A stretch of DNA of 64,000 bases from Geodermatophilus sp. YIM 151500. Lineage in GTDB: Bacteria; Actinomycetota; Actinomycetes; Mycobacteriales; Geodermatophilaceae. Positions 17,040-27,475 of this stretch are shown piece after piece (position 1 is the first letter of the stretch; the number at the start of each line of letters is the position of its first letter). A program made the position numbers and the translations under genes. The DNA lies in assembly GCF_025716945.1 (NCBI RefSeq), contig NZ_JAOVZT010000004.1, positions 157,883 through 221,882 of the forward strand, in the 5' to 3' direction. The notes beneath the pieces were generated by a model. The model did no database searches, had not been told where the DNA came from, and was given only the letters and a program-made list of their open reading frames with translations.

Positions 17040-19037
17040 ATGAGCGTGCGGCACGGCGGCCGCGGTTACCGGTACGGGCGCTGGCGCGGCGGACCCGACC
17101 CGCTGGCCCCGCCCTACGACCTGGGCAACGCCGTCGACGAGATCGGCGACTCGGTGCTGGCCGGCAGCGGCGTCCGGGAGGCGCTGCGCGAGCTGCTGCG
17201 CCGCGGCCTGGAGGGCCGCCGCGGGCTGGACGAGCTGCGCCGCTCGGTGCGCGAGCGGCTGCGCGCCGCCCGGCAGGCGGGCCGGATGGACGGCACGCTG
17301 CAGGAGGTCCGCGAGCTGCTCGACCGGGCCCTGGACGCCGAGCGGCGCGCGCTGTTCCCCGACCCGGACGACGCCGCACGGCTGGCCGAGGCCGAGCTCG
17401 ACGCGCTGCCCGACGACACGGCCGGCGCCGTCCGCGGGCTCCGGGACTACGCGTGGCGCTCCCCCGAGGCGCGCGAGACCTACCAGCGGATCCAGGACCT
17501 GCTCCGCCGCGAGGTCCTCGACAGCTCCTTCCAGGGCATGAAGCAGGCGCTGCAGGCCCTGCAGGACGGCGACGGGGCGGCCATGCAGGCGGTCAAGGAC
17601 ATGGTCGCCGACCTGTCGCAGCTGCTCGACGCGCACAACCGCGGCGAGGACACCACGCAGCAGTTCCGCGACTTCATGGACAGGCACGGCCAGTTCTTCC
17701 CCGACGACCCGCAGTCGGTCGACGAGCTGATCGACTCGCTGGCCCGCCGGGCGGCCGCTCAGGAGCGCATGCTGGCCGGCCTCTCCCCCGAGCAGCGCGC
17801 CGAGCTCGCCGACCTGATGGCGCAGACCATGACCGACATGGGCCTCGCCAGCGAGATGGCCCACCTGCAGGACGCGCTGCGGCGGGCCCGGCCCGACCTG
17901 CCCTGGGGGCAGCGCGGCACGGTCCCCGACGGCGAGCCGCAGCTGGGGCTCGGCGACGCGACCAGTGCGGTCGCCGAGCTCGCCGACCTCGAGGCGCTGT
18001 CCAACCAGCTCTCCCAGGGCTACGCCGGGGCCTCCATCGCCGATGTCGACGAGGAGTTGCTGGAGCGGGCGCTCGGCCGGCAGGCGGTCGACGACCTCGC
18101 GGCGCTGCGCCAGCTGGAGCGCGAGCTGGAGCGGCAGGGCTACCTCGAGCGCACCGACGGCCGGCTGGAGCTCTCCCCGAAGGCGGTCCGCCGGCTGGGC
18201 GCCACGGCCCTGCGCCGGGTCTTCGCCAAGCTCTCGGCCACCGGGCGCGGCGACCACGACGTCACCGACGCCGGCGCCGCCGGGGAACTGACCGGTGGCT
18301 CGCGGGACTGGCAGTTCGGTGACGAACAGCCGCTGGACGTCGTCCGCACGGTGCGCAACGCCGTCCTGCGGACCGCCGGCCGGCCACGGGCGGACGGCGA
18401 CCGGCGCGTCCGCATCGCCGTCGAGGACTTCGCCGTCGTCGAGACCGAGCGCCGCACCGGCGCCGCGGTGGCGCTGCTGGTCGACCTCTCCTACTCGATG
18501 GCGCTGCGGGGCACCTGGGGCGCGGCCAAGTCGACGGCGATGGCGCTGCACTCGCTGGTGACCACCCGGTTCCCGCAGGACGCCATCCAGATCATCGGCT
18601 TCTCCTCCACCGCGCAGGTGCTGCGGCCGGAGACGCTCGCCGAGCTGTCGGTGGACACCCTGCAGGGCACCAACCTGCAGCACGGGTTGATCCTGGCCCG
18701 GCGGTTCCTCGCCCGGCACCGGGACGCCGAGCCGGTGGTGCTCGTGGTCACCGACGGTGAGCCGACCGCGCACCTGGAGGACGACGGCACGCCGTTCTTC
18801 TGCTGGCCACCGATGCCGGAGACCATCGCCCGCACCGTCGCCGAGGTCGAGCGGGTGGCGCGTTCCGGGGCGACGGTGAACGTGTTCGCCCTCGACCCCG
18901 AGCCCGGGCTGGTGCACTTCGTGCACGACATCACCCGGCGGGCCGGGGGCCGGGTGTTCCAGCCCGACACCGAGCACCTCGGCGAGTACGTCGTGGCCGA
19001 CTACCTGCGCACGCGGCGCGGCCGCCGCGCCCGCTGA
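17040..19037 (+). CDS. VWA domain protein paired with the MoxR-type ATPase
   Basis: Predicted 665-aa cytoplasmic protein without signal peptide or membrane segments. The N-terminal two thirds are acidic, Arg-rich and helical, with probable coiled coils. A von Willebrand factor A domain occupies about residues 465-650. Its MIDAS motif reads DLSYSM, with the supporting Thr in LQGTNLQHG and Asp in VVTDGEP, so metal binding looks intact. The ATG follows GGGAGCCGGAGGC. MoxR-VWA pairs often remodel or metallate a client complex, but the client here is not evident. The C-terminus is basic (RTRRGRRAR). Confidence 0.85.
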   Translation: MSVRHGGRGYRYGRWRGGPDPLAPPYDLGNAVDEIGDSVLAGSGVREALRELLRRGLEGRRGLDELRRSVRERLRAARQAGRMDGTLQEVRELLDRALDAERRALFPDPDDAARLAEAELDALPDDTAGAVRGLRDYAWRSPEARETYQRIQDLLRREVLDSSFQGMKQALQALQDGDGAAMQAVKDMVADLSQLLDAHNRGEDTTQQFRDFMDRHGQFFPDDPQSVDELIDSLARRAAAQERMLAGLSPEQRAELADLMAQTMTDMGLASEMAHLQDALRRARPDLPWGQRGTVPDGEPQLGLGDATSAVAELADLEALSNQLSQGYAGASIADVDEELLERALGRQAVDDLAALRQLERELERQGYLERTDGRLELSPKAVRRLGATALRRVFAKLSATGRGDHDVTDAGAAGELTGGSRDWQFGDEQPLDVVRTVRNAVLRTAGRPRADGDRRVRIAVEDFAVVETERRTGAAVALLVDLSYSMALRGTWGAAKSTAMALHSLVTTRFPQDAIQIIGFSSTAQVLRPETLAELSVDTLQGTNLQHGLILARRFLARHRDAEPVVLVVTDGEPTAHLEDDGTPFFCWPPMPETIARTVAEVERVARSGATVNVFALDPEPGLVHFVHDITRRAGGRVFQPDTEHLGEYVVADYLRTRRGRRAR

Positions 19038-19086
19038 GGGAGGGCCGCCGGGATCGCGGGATCCCTCCTGCGGGGACACTGGCGCC

Positions 19087-19560
19087 GTGGACGCCGATGC
19101 CGGTCAGGTCACCGTCGAGGAGGTCCCGGTCGAGGTGACCCTGCCGCTGCGCGGCGCGCTGCTGCGTCCCGGCCGCGCACCCGGCATGGAGCGCGACGAC
19201 GACCCGGCCACGGTGCACCTCGCGGCGCGGGACGGTCGCGGAACCGTCGTCGGCGTCGTCCGGGTCCACCCGCAGACCTGCCCGTGGCGGCCGGACGCGC
19301 GCGCACCGTGGCAGCTGCGGGGCATGGCCACCGATCCCTCGGTCCGCGGAGCGGGCGCCGGCCGGGCGCTCGTGGACGCCGTGGTCGCCCGGGTGCGGGC
19401 GGCCGGCGGCGACCTGGTCTGGTGCGAGGCGCGCACGCCCGCGGCCGGGTTCTACCAGCGCACGGGCTTCACCGTGGTGACCGAGCCGTACGACAAGCCG
19501 GTGATCGGGCCGCACGTCGGCATGGTGCGCGAGCTGACCGGAGGATCCCCGTCGCGGTGA
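19087..19560 (+). CDS. GNAT-family N-acetyltransferase
   Basis: Predicted 157-aa GNAT. The acetyl-CoA-binding motif A is at about residues 80-100 (WQLRGMATDPSVRGAGAGRALVD: the R-x-x-G-x-G/A pattern as RGAGAGRA), followed by LVWCEARTPAAGFYQRTGF. This resembles small acetyltransferases that act on amino acids or other small molecules. GTG start at 19087. It sits 49 bp after the VWA gene and could be co-transcribed with it. The substrate cannot be predicted. Confidence 0.82.
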   Translation: MDADAGQVTVEEVPVEVTLPLRGALLRPGRAPGMERDDDPATVHLAARDGRGTVVGVVRVHPQTCPWRPDARAPWQLRGMATDPSVRGAGAGRALVDAVVARVRAAGGDLVWCEARTPAAGFYQRTGFTVVTEPYDKPVIGPHVGMVRELTGGSPSR

Positions 19561-19579
19561 CCCGCACGGCTCTCCTCCG

Positions 19580-20932
19580 CTAACGGTGGGCGCCGCTGGA
19601 GCTGACCCCGGGGATCATCCCGGCGCGGAAGGCGTCGACGAACAACCGGAAGTCGTCCTGCGTCCGGCGGGCGTAGGCGTGCGCGAAGTCGACGAGGTCG
19701 GCCACGAACTCCTCCCGCCGGCCGCCGATCATCGCCGTGATCGCCTCCTCGGTCTGGAAGGGCACGAGCGTGTGGTCGCTGTCGGCGTCACCGACGCAGT
19801 GCAGCTTGGCGGTGGCCTTGCCCAGCTGGACGAGCACCGGCCGGACGTCCTCGGGCTCGGTCAGGTCGTCCCAGTCGAGGTCCTGCTCGTACGGGGACAG
19901 CTCCGACACCAGGAACCCGACGCCGCCGATGTCGGTGTAGCCGAGGAACTGCGACGCGTGCGCCTGCAGCGCGCGCTGGCTCACCGCCGTCCGGTGGCCC
20001 TCGTGGTCGAAGTAGTCGCGGATCCGCGCGTCGGTGACGATCCGGCTGGGGGCGGGCACGTTGCCCTGCTTCACCGAGAGGACGACGTCGTTCTCCAGCG
20101 CCTGGTCGTAGCCCTCGAGCAGCACGTTGTAGGCGGGCAGTCCGGCGCTGCCGATGCCGAAGCCGCCGGTGCCGATCACGTCCTTGACGTCGTAGGCGAC
20201 CTCGCGCCGCCACGGCCGCGGCGGAAGGGTCGCCTTGTACCGCTCCACGGCGTCGAGCACCTTCGCGCGCTCGTCGTCGTCCAGCCGCCGGTTGCGCCCG
20301 CGCAGGGCGAAGCGCCGCTCGAAGTCCTCGACGACCGTCATGCGTTGCAGCAGCCCCAGCCGGGTGCGTGCGGCGGTCTCCTTGATCAGCTGGTGCACCG
20401 CGCCCTCCGTGTTGCCGAGCACGAGGGCGAACTCGCGGTCGGCGTCCGAGCGGGTGAAGGCCTCCACCTGGTCCAGCCAGGCGTGCAGGTACGCGGCGAC
20501 CAGTTCGCCGATCACGTCGTCGGAGAACGCCTTGCGCCAGGCCATCAGCGCGAAGCTGGCGGCGAACCGCCGCAGGTCCCAGCTGACGTGGCCGAGGTAG
20601 GCCTCGTCGAAGTCGTTGACGTCGAAGACGATCCGGCCGGCCGCGTCCATGTAGGTGCCGAAGTTCTCCGAGTGCAGGTCGCCGTGGATCCACACGCGGG
20701 CCGTCCGCTCGTCGCACCACGGGTCGTCGAGCTCGGCCATGTCCGCGTAGAACAGGCAGGCGCTGCCCCGGTAGAAGGCGAACGGGTCGGCGGCCATCTT
20801 GCGGAACTTCGACCGGAACGCGTCCGGGTCGGCGGCCATGAGCTCGGTGAAGGCGTCGACGAGGACGTCGACGATGAGCCGGGTGCGGTCGTCACCGACC
20901 GGGTCGGGCGTCGTCCTGGCGGGGGAAGGCAT
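19580..20932 (-). CDS. DUF2252 family protein
   Basis: Predicted protein of about 450 aa belonging to DUF2252, widespread in actinobacteria. Diagnostic stretches are SKFRKMAADPFAFYRGSA, the kinase-like VWIHGDLHSENFGTY followed by VFDVNDFDEAYLGHVSWDL, and IGTGGFGIGSAG. The HGDLHSENF and DVNDFDE pairs recall the catalytic and metal loops of aminoglycoside phosphotransferase-like kinases, so a kinase-like fold is plausible, but no activity is established. Possible starts are the ATG at 20932 and GTGs at 20935 and 20944. It diverges from the SGNH hydrolase gene across a short region that contains an inverted repeat. Confidence 0.85.
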   Translation of the reverse strand: MPSPARTTPDPVGDDRTRLIVDVLVDAFTELMAADPDAFRSKFRKMAADPFAFYRGSACLFYADMAELDDPWCDERTARVWIHGDLHSENFGTYMDAAGRIVFDVNDFDEAYLGHVSWDLRRFAASFALMAWRKAFSDDVIGELVAAYLHAWLDQVEAFTRSDADREFALVLGNTEGAVHQLIKETAARTRLGLLQRMTVVEDFERRFALRGRNRRLDDDERAKVLDAVERYKATLPPRPWRREVAYDVKDVIGTGGFGIGSAGLPAYNVLLEGYDQALENDVVLSVKQGNVPAPSRIVTDARIRDYFDHEGHRTAVSQRALQAHASQFLGYTDIGGVGFLVSELSPYEQDLDWDDLTEPEDVRPVLVQLGKATAKLHCVGDADSDHTLVPFQTEEAITAMIGGRREEFVADLVDFAHAYARRTQDDFRLFVDAFRAGMIPGVSSSGAHR

Positions 20933-20944
20933 CACGGGCGGCAC

Positions 20945-20961
20945 GCTAACGGGCAGTTAGC
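20945..20961. promoter_or_regulatory. Inverted repeat between the DUF2252 and SGNH hydrolase genes
   Basis: GCTAAC-GGGCA-GTTAGC has perfect 6-bp arms with a 5-bp spacer. It abuts the possible GTG start (20944) of the minus-strand DUF2252 gene and lies in the roughly 75-bp divergent promoter region. It could be an operator. No regulator gene is adjacent. Confidence 0.35.
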
Positions 20962-21018
20962 CTCGGGAACACATGATCGCCGGTGCTCGATGCGCCGGCC
21001 CACGGGGACGGAGAACCG

Positions 21019-22047
21019 GTGACGCGCGCGGCGACGGCACGGCGGTGGGCCACGGGCGCCGCCTACGGCGGGGGCGGTGTCGGGCTCGCCGGTGGGGTGC
21101 TCGTCGGGCTGCTGCGCCTGCAGGCCCGCACGGCCCGCCGGCGGGTGAAGGCGCGGGCGGTGCACGACCCGCCGTCCGGCGACGGCCTGTACGGCCGCCG
21201 CGCCCGGTCGCGCGGCAGCCGGCCGATCGTGCTCGCCATGCTCGGTGACTCCAGCGCCGTCGGGCTCGGGGTCGAGCGCGCCGCGGAGACGCCCGGCGTG
21301 CTGCTCGCGGCCGCGCTGGCCGAGCTCGCCGAACGGCCGGTGCGGCTGGTCCGGCTGGCCGTGTCGGGTGCGGTCTCGCGCGCGCTCGAGGACCAGGTCG
21401 ACCGCGCGCTGGCGGAGAAGCCCGACGTCGCGGTGATCATGATCGGCGCCAACGACGTGACCAGCCGCACCAAGCCCTCGGTGTCCGTGCACCACCTGGG
21501 CGAGGCCGTCCGGCGGCTGACCGAGGCCGGCTGCGAGGTGGTCGTGGGCACCTGCCCGGACCTGGGCACGGTGCGGCCGATCGCGCAGCCGCTGCGCCGG
21601 CTGGCCCGGCGGTGGAGCCGCCAGCTGGCGGCCGCGCAGACCATCGCGGTCGTCGCCGCCGGCGGGCGCACGGTCTCGCTCGGCTCGGTGCTCGGGCCCT
21701 CGTTCGCCACCGACCACAGCCTGTTCAGCATCGACGAGTTCCACCCCAGCGCCGCCGGGTACGCGTCCGCGGCGGCCGTCCTGCTGCCGTCCGTGGCCGA
21801 CGCCGTCGGCGTCTGGCCGGCCGCCGCCGACCGCAGGCTGCCGCGGCGCCGCGAGGCCGTGCGCCCGGTGGCGCGGGCGGCCGCGCGCGCGGCCGGTCGG
21901 CCGGGCACCGAGGTCCGCGCGGCCGAGATCGAGGGCGCGGGCGCCGGGCCCCGCGGGTCGTGGGCGCGGCTGCTGCGCCGCCGTCCACCGGCGATCCCCA
22001 CCCCCGAGCAGGCGGAGGAGGCCGCGGAGGTCCCGGTCGGCAGCTGA
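21019..22047 (+). CDS. SGNH/GDSL-type hydrolase (Rv1075c-like)
   Basis: Predicted 342-aa serine esterase/lipase of the SGNH superfamily. Block I is MLGDSSAVGLGV (nucleophile Ser in GDSS), block III is IGANDVTS, and block V is DEFHPSAAGYA with the catalytic Asp and His. A short hydrophobic stretch near residues 15-30 (GGGGVGLAGGVLVGLL) could be a signal anchor. The GTG at 21019 is preferred over the upstream 20983 codon because GGAG lies 5 bp before it. An Arg/Ala-rich C-terminal tail follows the hydrolase domain. Adjacency to a thiolase recalls mycobacterial Rv1075c-Rv1074c, so a lipid-related role is an inference. Confidence 0.82.
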   Translation: MTRAATARRWATGAAYGGGGVGLAGGVLVGLLRLQARTARRRVKARAVHDPPSGDGLYGRRARSRGSRPIVLAMLGDSSAVGLGVERAAETPGVLLAAALAELAERPVRLVRLAVSGAVSRALEDQVDRALAEKPDVAVIMIGANDVTSRTKPSVSVHHLGEAVRRLTEAGCEVVVGTCPDLGTVRPIAQPLRRLARRWSRQLAAAQTIAVVAAGGRTVSLGSVLGPSFATDHSLFSIDEFHPSAAGYASAAAVLLPSVADAVGVWPAAADRRLPRRREAVRPVARAAARAAGRPGTEVRAAEIEGAGAGPRGSWARLLRRRPPAIPTPEQAEEAAEVPVGS

Positions 22048-22109
22048 CCCGTCCGGGCGCGGGGGTAGTTTCGGGGCACTGCCGACCCTCGCCGTGGAGG
22101 ACCTGCACC

Positions 22110-23330
<1,221 letters not shown>

Positions 23331-23366
23331 CGAAGGCCCCCCGCAGCGGGGTCGCACGGACGACGG

Positions 23367-23398
23367 AGGCCCGGTCCCCCTGCAGGGGGACCGGGCCT
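23367..23398. terminator. Strong bidirectional hairpin terminator
   Basis: A perfect palindrome with 14-bp arms (AGGCCCGGTCCCCC and its complement) and a TGCA loop lies between the convergent thiolase and Bax inhibitor-1 genes. Such a GC-rich stem should end transcription from both sides. Confidence 0.85.
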
Positions 23399-23463
23399 CG
23401 TCGCGTGGGGTGCCGGGGATCAGGGCGCCGGAGGCGCCCGGTTCCCCGCCGGGGGTGCGAGGG

Positions 23464-24294
23464 TCACTCGCGGAAGTAGCTGATCAGCCGCAGGATCTCG
23501 ATGTACAGCCAGACGATGGTGATCAGCAGGCCGAAGGCGATGTACCAGGCGAACTTCTCCGGCGCGCCGCGGCGGATCGCCTCGTCGGCCATGTCGAAGT
23601 CGAGCAGCAGCGTGAAGGCCGCCACGCCGATGACCACGAGGCTGAAGATGATCGCCACGGTGCCGCCGGACCGCAGGCCCAGGCCGTCACCGCCGCCGAT
23701 CAGGGCGGCGACCCAGTTGACCACCGCGAGCACCAGGACACCGATGAGGGCGCCCATGAGCCAGCGGGTGAACTTGGGCGTGACCCGGATGGCGCCGGTC
23801 TTGTAGACCACCAGCATCCCGGCGAAGACGCCGAAGGTGCCGATCAGCGCCTGGACGACGATGCCCGGGAACTGGGCGTTGAACACCTCGCTGATCGCGC
23901 CGAGCGCCACGCCGTAGAGACCGCCGTAGGCCAGCGTGGCCGCCGGGTTGGCGATCTGCTTGAACGCGATCACCAGGCCGAGCACGAGCGCCACCAGCAC
24001 GGCCGGGCCGGCCAGGGCGAGCGCCAGGGTGTCGGGCAGGACCGCCCAGGTGACGGCCGCGGTCAGCACGGTCACCAGGAGGGAGAGACCGGTCTTGGTG
24101 ACGACGTCGTCCATCGTCATGTACCGGGTCGTCGAACGGGCGTACGGCGACGGGGCGGCGTACGGGTCCTGCGTCGGCGCGCCGTAGGGCTGCGGTGCGC
24201 CGTACTGAGGGGTGTTCCCCCAGCCCGCGTACTGCTGGCCGCCGCCGGCGGCGCCCGGGACGCCCCGGCTGAAGACCGGGTTGCTGCTGGGCAT
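23464..24294 (-). CDS. Bax inhibitor-1/YccA family membrane protein
   Basis: Predicted 276-aa protein. The first 70 residues are Gly/Pro/Tyr/Gln-rich and disordered (PQYGAPQPYGAP, PYAAPSPYARS), followed by MTMDDVVTKTG. Seven hydrophobic segments come next, with a typical BI-1 end (APEKFAWYIAFGLLITIVWL, EILRLIS). Bacterial homologues include proton-sensitive calcium-leak channels; the role here is not known. The ATG at 24294 is chosen because GAGGAGTTGAGG lies directly upstream and the MPSSNPVF start is normal. An in-frame GTG 51 bp further upstream is less likely. Confidence 0.88.
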   Translation of the reverse strand: MPSSNPVFSRGVPGAAGGGQQYAGWGNTPQYGAPQPYGAPTQDPYAAPSPYARSTTRYMTMDDVVTKTGLSLLVTVLTAAVTWAVLPDTLALALAGPAVLVALVLGLVIAFKQIANPAATLAYGGLYGVALGAISEVFNAQFPGIVVQALIGTFGVFAGMLVVYKTGAIRVTPKFTRWLMGALIGVLVLAVVNWVAALIGGGDGLGLRSGGTVAIIFSLVVIGVAAFTLLLDFDMADEAIRRGAPEKFAWYIAFGLLITIVWLYIEILRLISYFRE

Positions 24295-24462
24295 CCTCAA
24301 CTCCTCGAGGGAACGGGTTGGTCCGTGGAGCACACGGTGGAGCACTCCACTCGGTCAGGTCAACGCCCGGGGCCCCCCGGACGTTCCGGCGTGTCGGCCG
24401 CACCCCCCGGAGGGGTGCGCCCGGCGCCGACGGAGGCGCCTGCCTCCCGGCTGCTGACGGGG

Positions 24463-27411
24463 TCACACCAGGCCCAGTCGGCGGCCCACCCGAGCGGCCG
24501 CTCGACGGTCGGGCACGTCGAGCTTGCGCAGCAGGCTGGTCACGTGGACGCTCGCCGTCTTGGGGCTCATGAACAGGGCCGTCCCGACCTCGCGGTTGGT
24601 CCGCCCGTCGGCCACCAGCCGGAGCACCTGGAGTTCCCGGTCGGTGAGGCCGAGCCGGGCACCGGTCGTCGGCCCGCCGTCCTCCAGCTCCGGCCGGCCC
24701 AGCCGGGCCCGCGCCGCCAGCTGCTCCGCCGCCCGCCGCAGGCCGTGCGCGCCGCACCGCCGGGCCGTCGACAGGGCGGTGCCGAGCACGTGGGCGGCCG
24801 CCGCACGGCTGCCGACCGCCAGCGAGTCGCGCGCCTGCTCGATCCGCGCTCCGGCGGCGACCAGCACCATGCCGGCGCCGTCCGCCGCGGCGGCCGCCCC
24901 TGCCCAGGCGTCGGGCTCCGGCCGACCGCAGCGGGTCAGCCACGCCCTTCCGACGGCCGTCCAGACGACGGCGTCCGGTGGGGAGGCACCGCTGCGGTCG
25001 CGCACGTCCGCAGCCGCCCGGGCGCCGGTCGCGATGGCCTCCTCCGCCCGGTCCCGGGCCGCCCGCTCACCCGCCTGGTCGCCCGCCGCTCGCGCGTCCT
25101 CGGCGATGGCCGTCTCGGCGGCCGCGGTCAGCGCGGTCAACCGCGGAACCGGCCAGGTCGTCGTGTGCTCGAGCGCCACGCGGAGCGTCTCGACCAGCGA
25201 GTCGCGGGCCGCGGCGGCCTCTCCCGCCGCCAGGGCGACCTCCGCATCCGCGGTCACGTACAACCAGATCGGGGCGCGGCCGGCGCCCAGCGCCGCCGCA
25301 TCGGCGGCGGCGGCCCGGGCTGCGGGCAGGTCTCCCGCGGCGACGCGCAACGCCGACAGCGCCTCGGCGCGCCCCTGCGCGAACCGGCGCAGCGCCGGGC
25401 GCGGCATGTCGGCGAGCAGGCCCTCGGCCGTGGTCAGCTCGCCCAGCACGGTGGCGGCGACCGCCGCGGTCGAGCGCAGTTGCACGGCCAGGCTGCGTTC
25501 GAAGCCCTGGCGATCGGCCGCCGCCGCCTGCGCGGCCGCCAGGCGCAGCGCGCGGCCGGGAAAGCCGTTCATCAGCAGGCAGAAGGCCAGGCCGTGGGCG
25601 GCGCGGGCGGCCGCCTCGCCCCCCGCGGCCGGGGGCAGCGCGGAGCCGGTGCGGTAGGCCCGGTCGAGCACCTCCAACCCGGTGCGCCAGTCGCCGACGG
25701 CGCACAGCTCCGTGCCGAGGACGAAGCCGGCACGGGACGCGGCCGCGGCGTCCCCGGATCGCTCGGCGAGGTCGAGCGCCTCCCGGGCATGGCGGAACGA
25801 CGCCGGGGAGAGGTCGCAGTTCATCAGCACCTGCGCGTGCTCGATGGCCACCGCCGTCCGCGCGGCCGTGTCCTCCGAGCCGGCGATCTCCGCGGTCGCG
25901 CGGGCCGCGGTCGCGAGGGCCCGCTCCGGGTCGCCGGCCAGCAGCTCGTAGCGGGCCAGGCGCGCCGTCACGACGGCGTGCCGCGCCGGTGTGCGGGCCG
26001 GGTCGATCGATCCGAGGGCGCGTGCGGCCCACACGGACGCGGGTGTGCCGCCGCCGAGCACGCTGTCCTCGGCGAGCTGGAGCAACAGCTCGACCCGGTC
26101 CATGCCGACCAGCCGCCCGGCGTCCGGGACGGCGTCCCACAGCGCCAGCGCCCGCTCGGCGTGCTGCGCGCACTCGGTGAGCGCGGACAGCTCGCGGGCC
26201 TCGCGCATCGCCCGGGCGGCGGCCGCGAGCGCCCGCCGCGGCTGTCCGCCGAGGGCCCAGTGGTGCGCCAGCTCCCCGGCGACCCGGCCGCTGGGCGACA
26301 GGGTCGGCCGGGCCTCGAGCGCGGTCGCGACGGCGGCGTGCACCGCCACCCGCTCGCTGGGCAGCAGCGTCGCGTAGACGGCCTCGCGGGTCAGCTCGTG
26401 CCGGAAGGCGAGCCGGTCCCCGGCCGTGGCCACCAGGCCGGCGTCACGCGCCGCGCGGACCAGCTCGGCGACCTCCTCCGCGCCGAGGCCCAGGCCGGCG
26501 TCCAGGAGCCGCGGGTCGACCACCCGGCCGGCCGCCGCCGCGAAGCGGAGCAGCCGCCGACCCTCCGGTGGCAGACGGTCCAGCGTGGCGGTCAGCACGT
26601 CGGTCAGCGACTGCGGCACCTCCCTGCCGTCGCCGCGCAGGCGGGCGGCGACGAGCTCCTCGACGAAGAAGGGGTTCCCGCCGGAGCGCTCGGCCAGCTC
26701 GTCGAGCACCCCGGCGGTCGGCTCCTCGCCGAGCAGCGCGGTGACCTGCGCCGCCAGCTCCCGCCGGTCGAACGGCGCCAGGTCGAGCCGGTCGACGCAC
26801 GGGCCGCGGAGCAGCTCCCGGAGGACCGGGTGCAGCGGATGCCGTGGCGACAGGTCCTCCCGCCGGTAGGAGAGCACGACGAGCAGGCCGGCCGGCTGGT
26901 CCGGCCCGACCAGGTGCGCCAGCGCCTCGCCGGACGAACGGTCGCCCCAGTGGACGTCCTCCACCACCGCCACGACCGGCCCCGATGCCGTGAGCTCGGT
27001 GAACACCGCACGCACCGCCTCGAACAACCGCAGTTGTGCCAGCTCCCCGGTCAACGGCGGCGCGTGCTCGCGGCCGGATCCGACCGGCAGGAGGTGCGCG
27101 GCCTCGGCGGCGTGGGCGGCGACAAAGGCAGACACCTCGGGACGGCGGACGACGGCATCCCTGACGAGGCCGGCGAGTGCGCCGAACGGCACCCCGGCAC
27201 CGGCCACCGGCACGCACCAGCTGCGCACCACCGTCGCGCCGAGCGCGGCGGCACGCCCGGCGAAGCGGTCGAGCAGCCGGCTCTTGCCCAGACCGGCCTC
27301 ACCGGTGACCGCGACCAGCGCCGGGCTTCCGGCCGCCGCGCGGCCGAGGGCCGCGAGCAGCGCATCCAGCTGCTCGCTCCGCCCGATGAAGCCGGCGGTG
27401 CGACGCGGCAC
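24463..27411 (-). CDS. Large LuxR-family regulator with AAA ATPase domain (LAL type)
   Basis: Predicted 982-aa regulator of the large ATP-binding LuxR type. The N-terminal AAA_16 domain has Walker A GEAGLGKS (residues 37-44) and Walker B VVAVVEDVHWGD (about 140-155). A long alpha-helical, TPR-like middle region follows (about 350-900). The C-terminal GerE/LuxR helix-turn-helix spans about 912-975 (LTDRELQVLRLVADGRTNRE, SPKTASVHVTSLLRKLDV). Relatives such as MalT need ATP and an inducer. The gene stands alone, with GNAT and HD-LuxR genes upstream, so its targets cannot be named. The long reading frame on the opposite strand here is its shadow. Confidence 0.88.
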   Translation of the reverse strand: MPRRTAGFIGRSEQLDALLAALGRAAAGSPALVAVTGEAGLGKSRLLDRFAGRAAALGATVVRSWCVPVAGAGVPFGALAGLVRDAVVRRPEVSAFVAAHAAEAAHLLPVGSGREHAPPLTGELAQLRLFEAVRAVFTELTASGPVVAVVEDVHWGDRSSGEALAHLVGPDQPAGLLVVLSYRREDLSPRHPLHPVLRELLRGPCVDRLDLAPFDRRELAAQVTALLGEEPTAGVLDELAERSGGNPFFVEELVAARLRGDGREVPQSLTDVLTATLDRLPPEGRRLLRFAAAAGRVVDPRLLDAGLGLGAEEVAELVRAARDAGLVATAGDRLAFRHELTREAVYATLLPSERVAVHAAVATALEARPTLSPSGRVAGELAHHWALGGQPRRALAAAARAMREARELSALTECAQHAERALALWDAVPDAGRLVGMDRVELLLQLAEDSVLGGGTPASVWAARALGSIDPARTPARHAVVTARLARYELLAGDPERALATAARATAEIAGSEDTAARTAVAIEHAQVLMNCDLSPASFRHAREALDLAERSGDAAAASRAGFVLGTELCAVGDWRTGLEVLDRAYRTGSALPPAAGGEAAARAAHGLAFCLLMNGFPGRALRLAAAQAAAADRQGFERSLAVQLRSTAAVAATVLGELTTAEGLLADMPRPALRRFAQGRAEALSALRVAAGDLPAARAAAADAAALGAGRAPIWLYVTADAEVALAAGEAAAARDSLVETLRVALEHTTTWPVPRLTALTAAAETAIAEDARAAGDQAGERAARDRAEEAIATGARAAADVRDRSGASPPDAVVWTAVGRAWLTRCGRPEPDAWAGAAAAADGAGMVLVAAGARIEQARDSLAVGSRAAAAHVLGTALSTARRCGAHGLRRAAEQLAARARLGRPELEDGGPTTGARLGLTDRELQVLRLVADGRTNREVGTALFMSPKTASVHVTSLLRKLDVPDRRAAARVGRRLGLV

Positions 27412-27475
27412 CCGCCCAGTCTGGCCGGTCGCGACGCCGACCGGGAGGCGTGCCGGAGCGGACCGTCGTCGTCGC

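Noticed and set aside
15326-17041. Upstream in-frame extension of ilvA to 984 codons
   Set aside because: The extension is antisense to the AAA ATPase gene; threonine ammonia-lyase is complete from the GTG at 15325.
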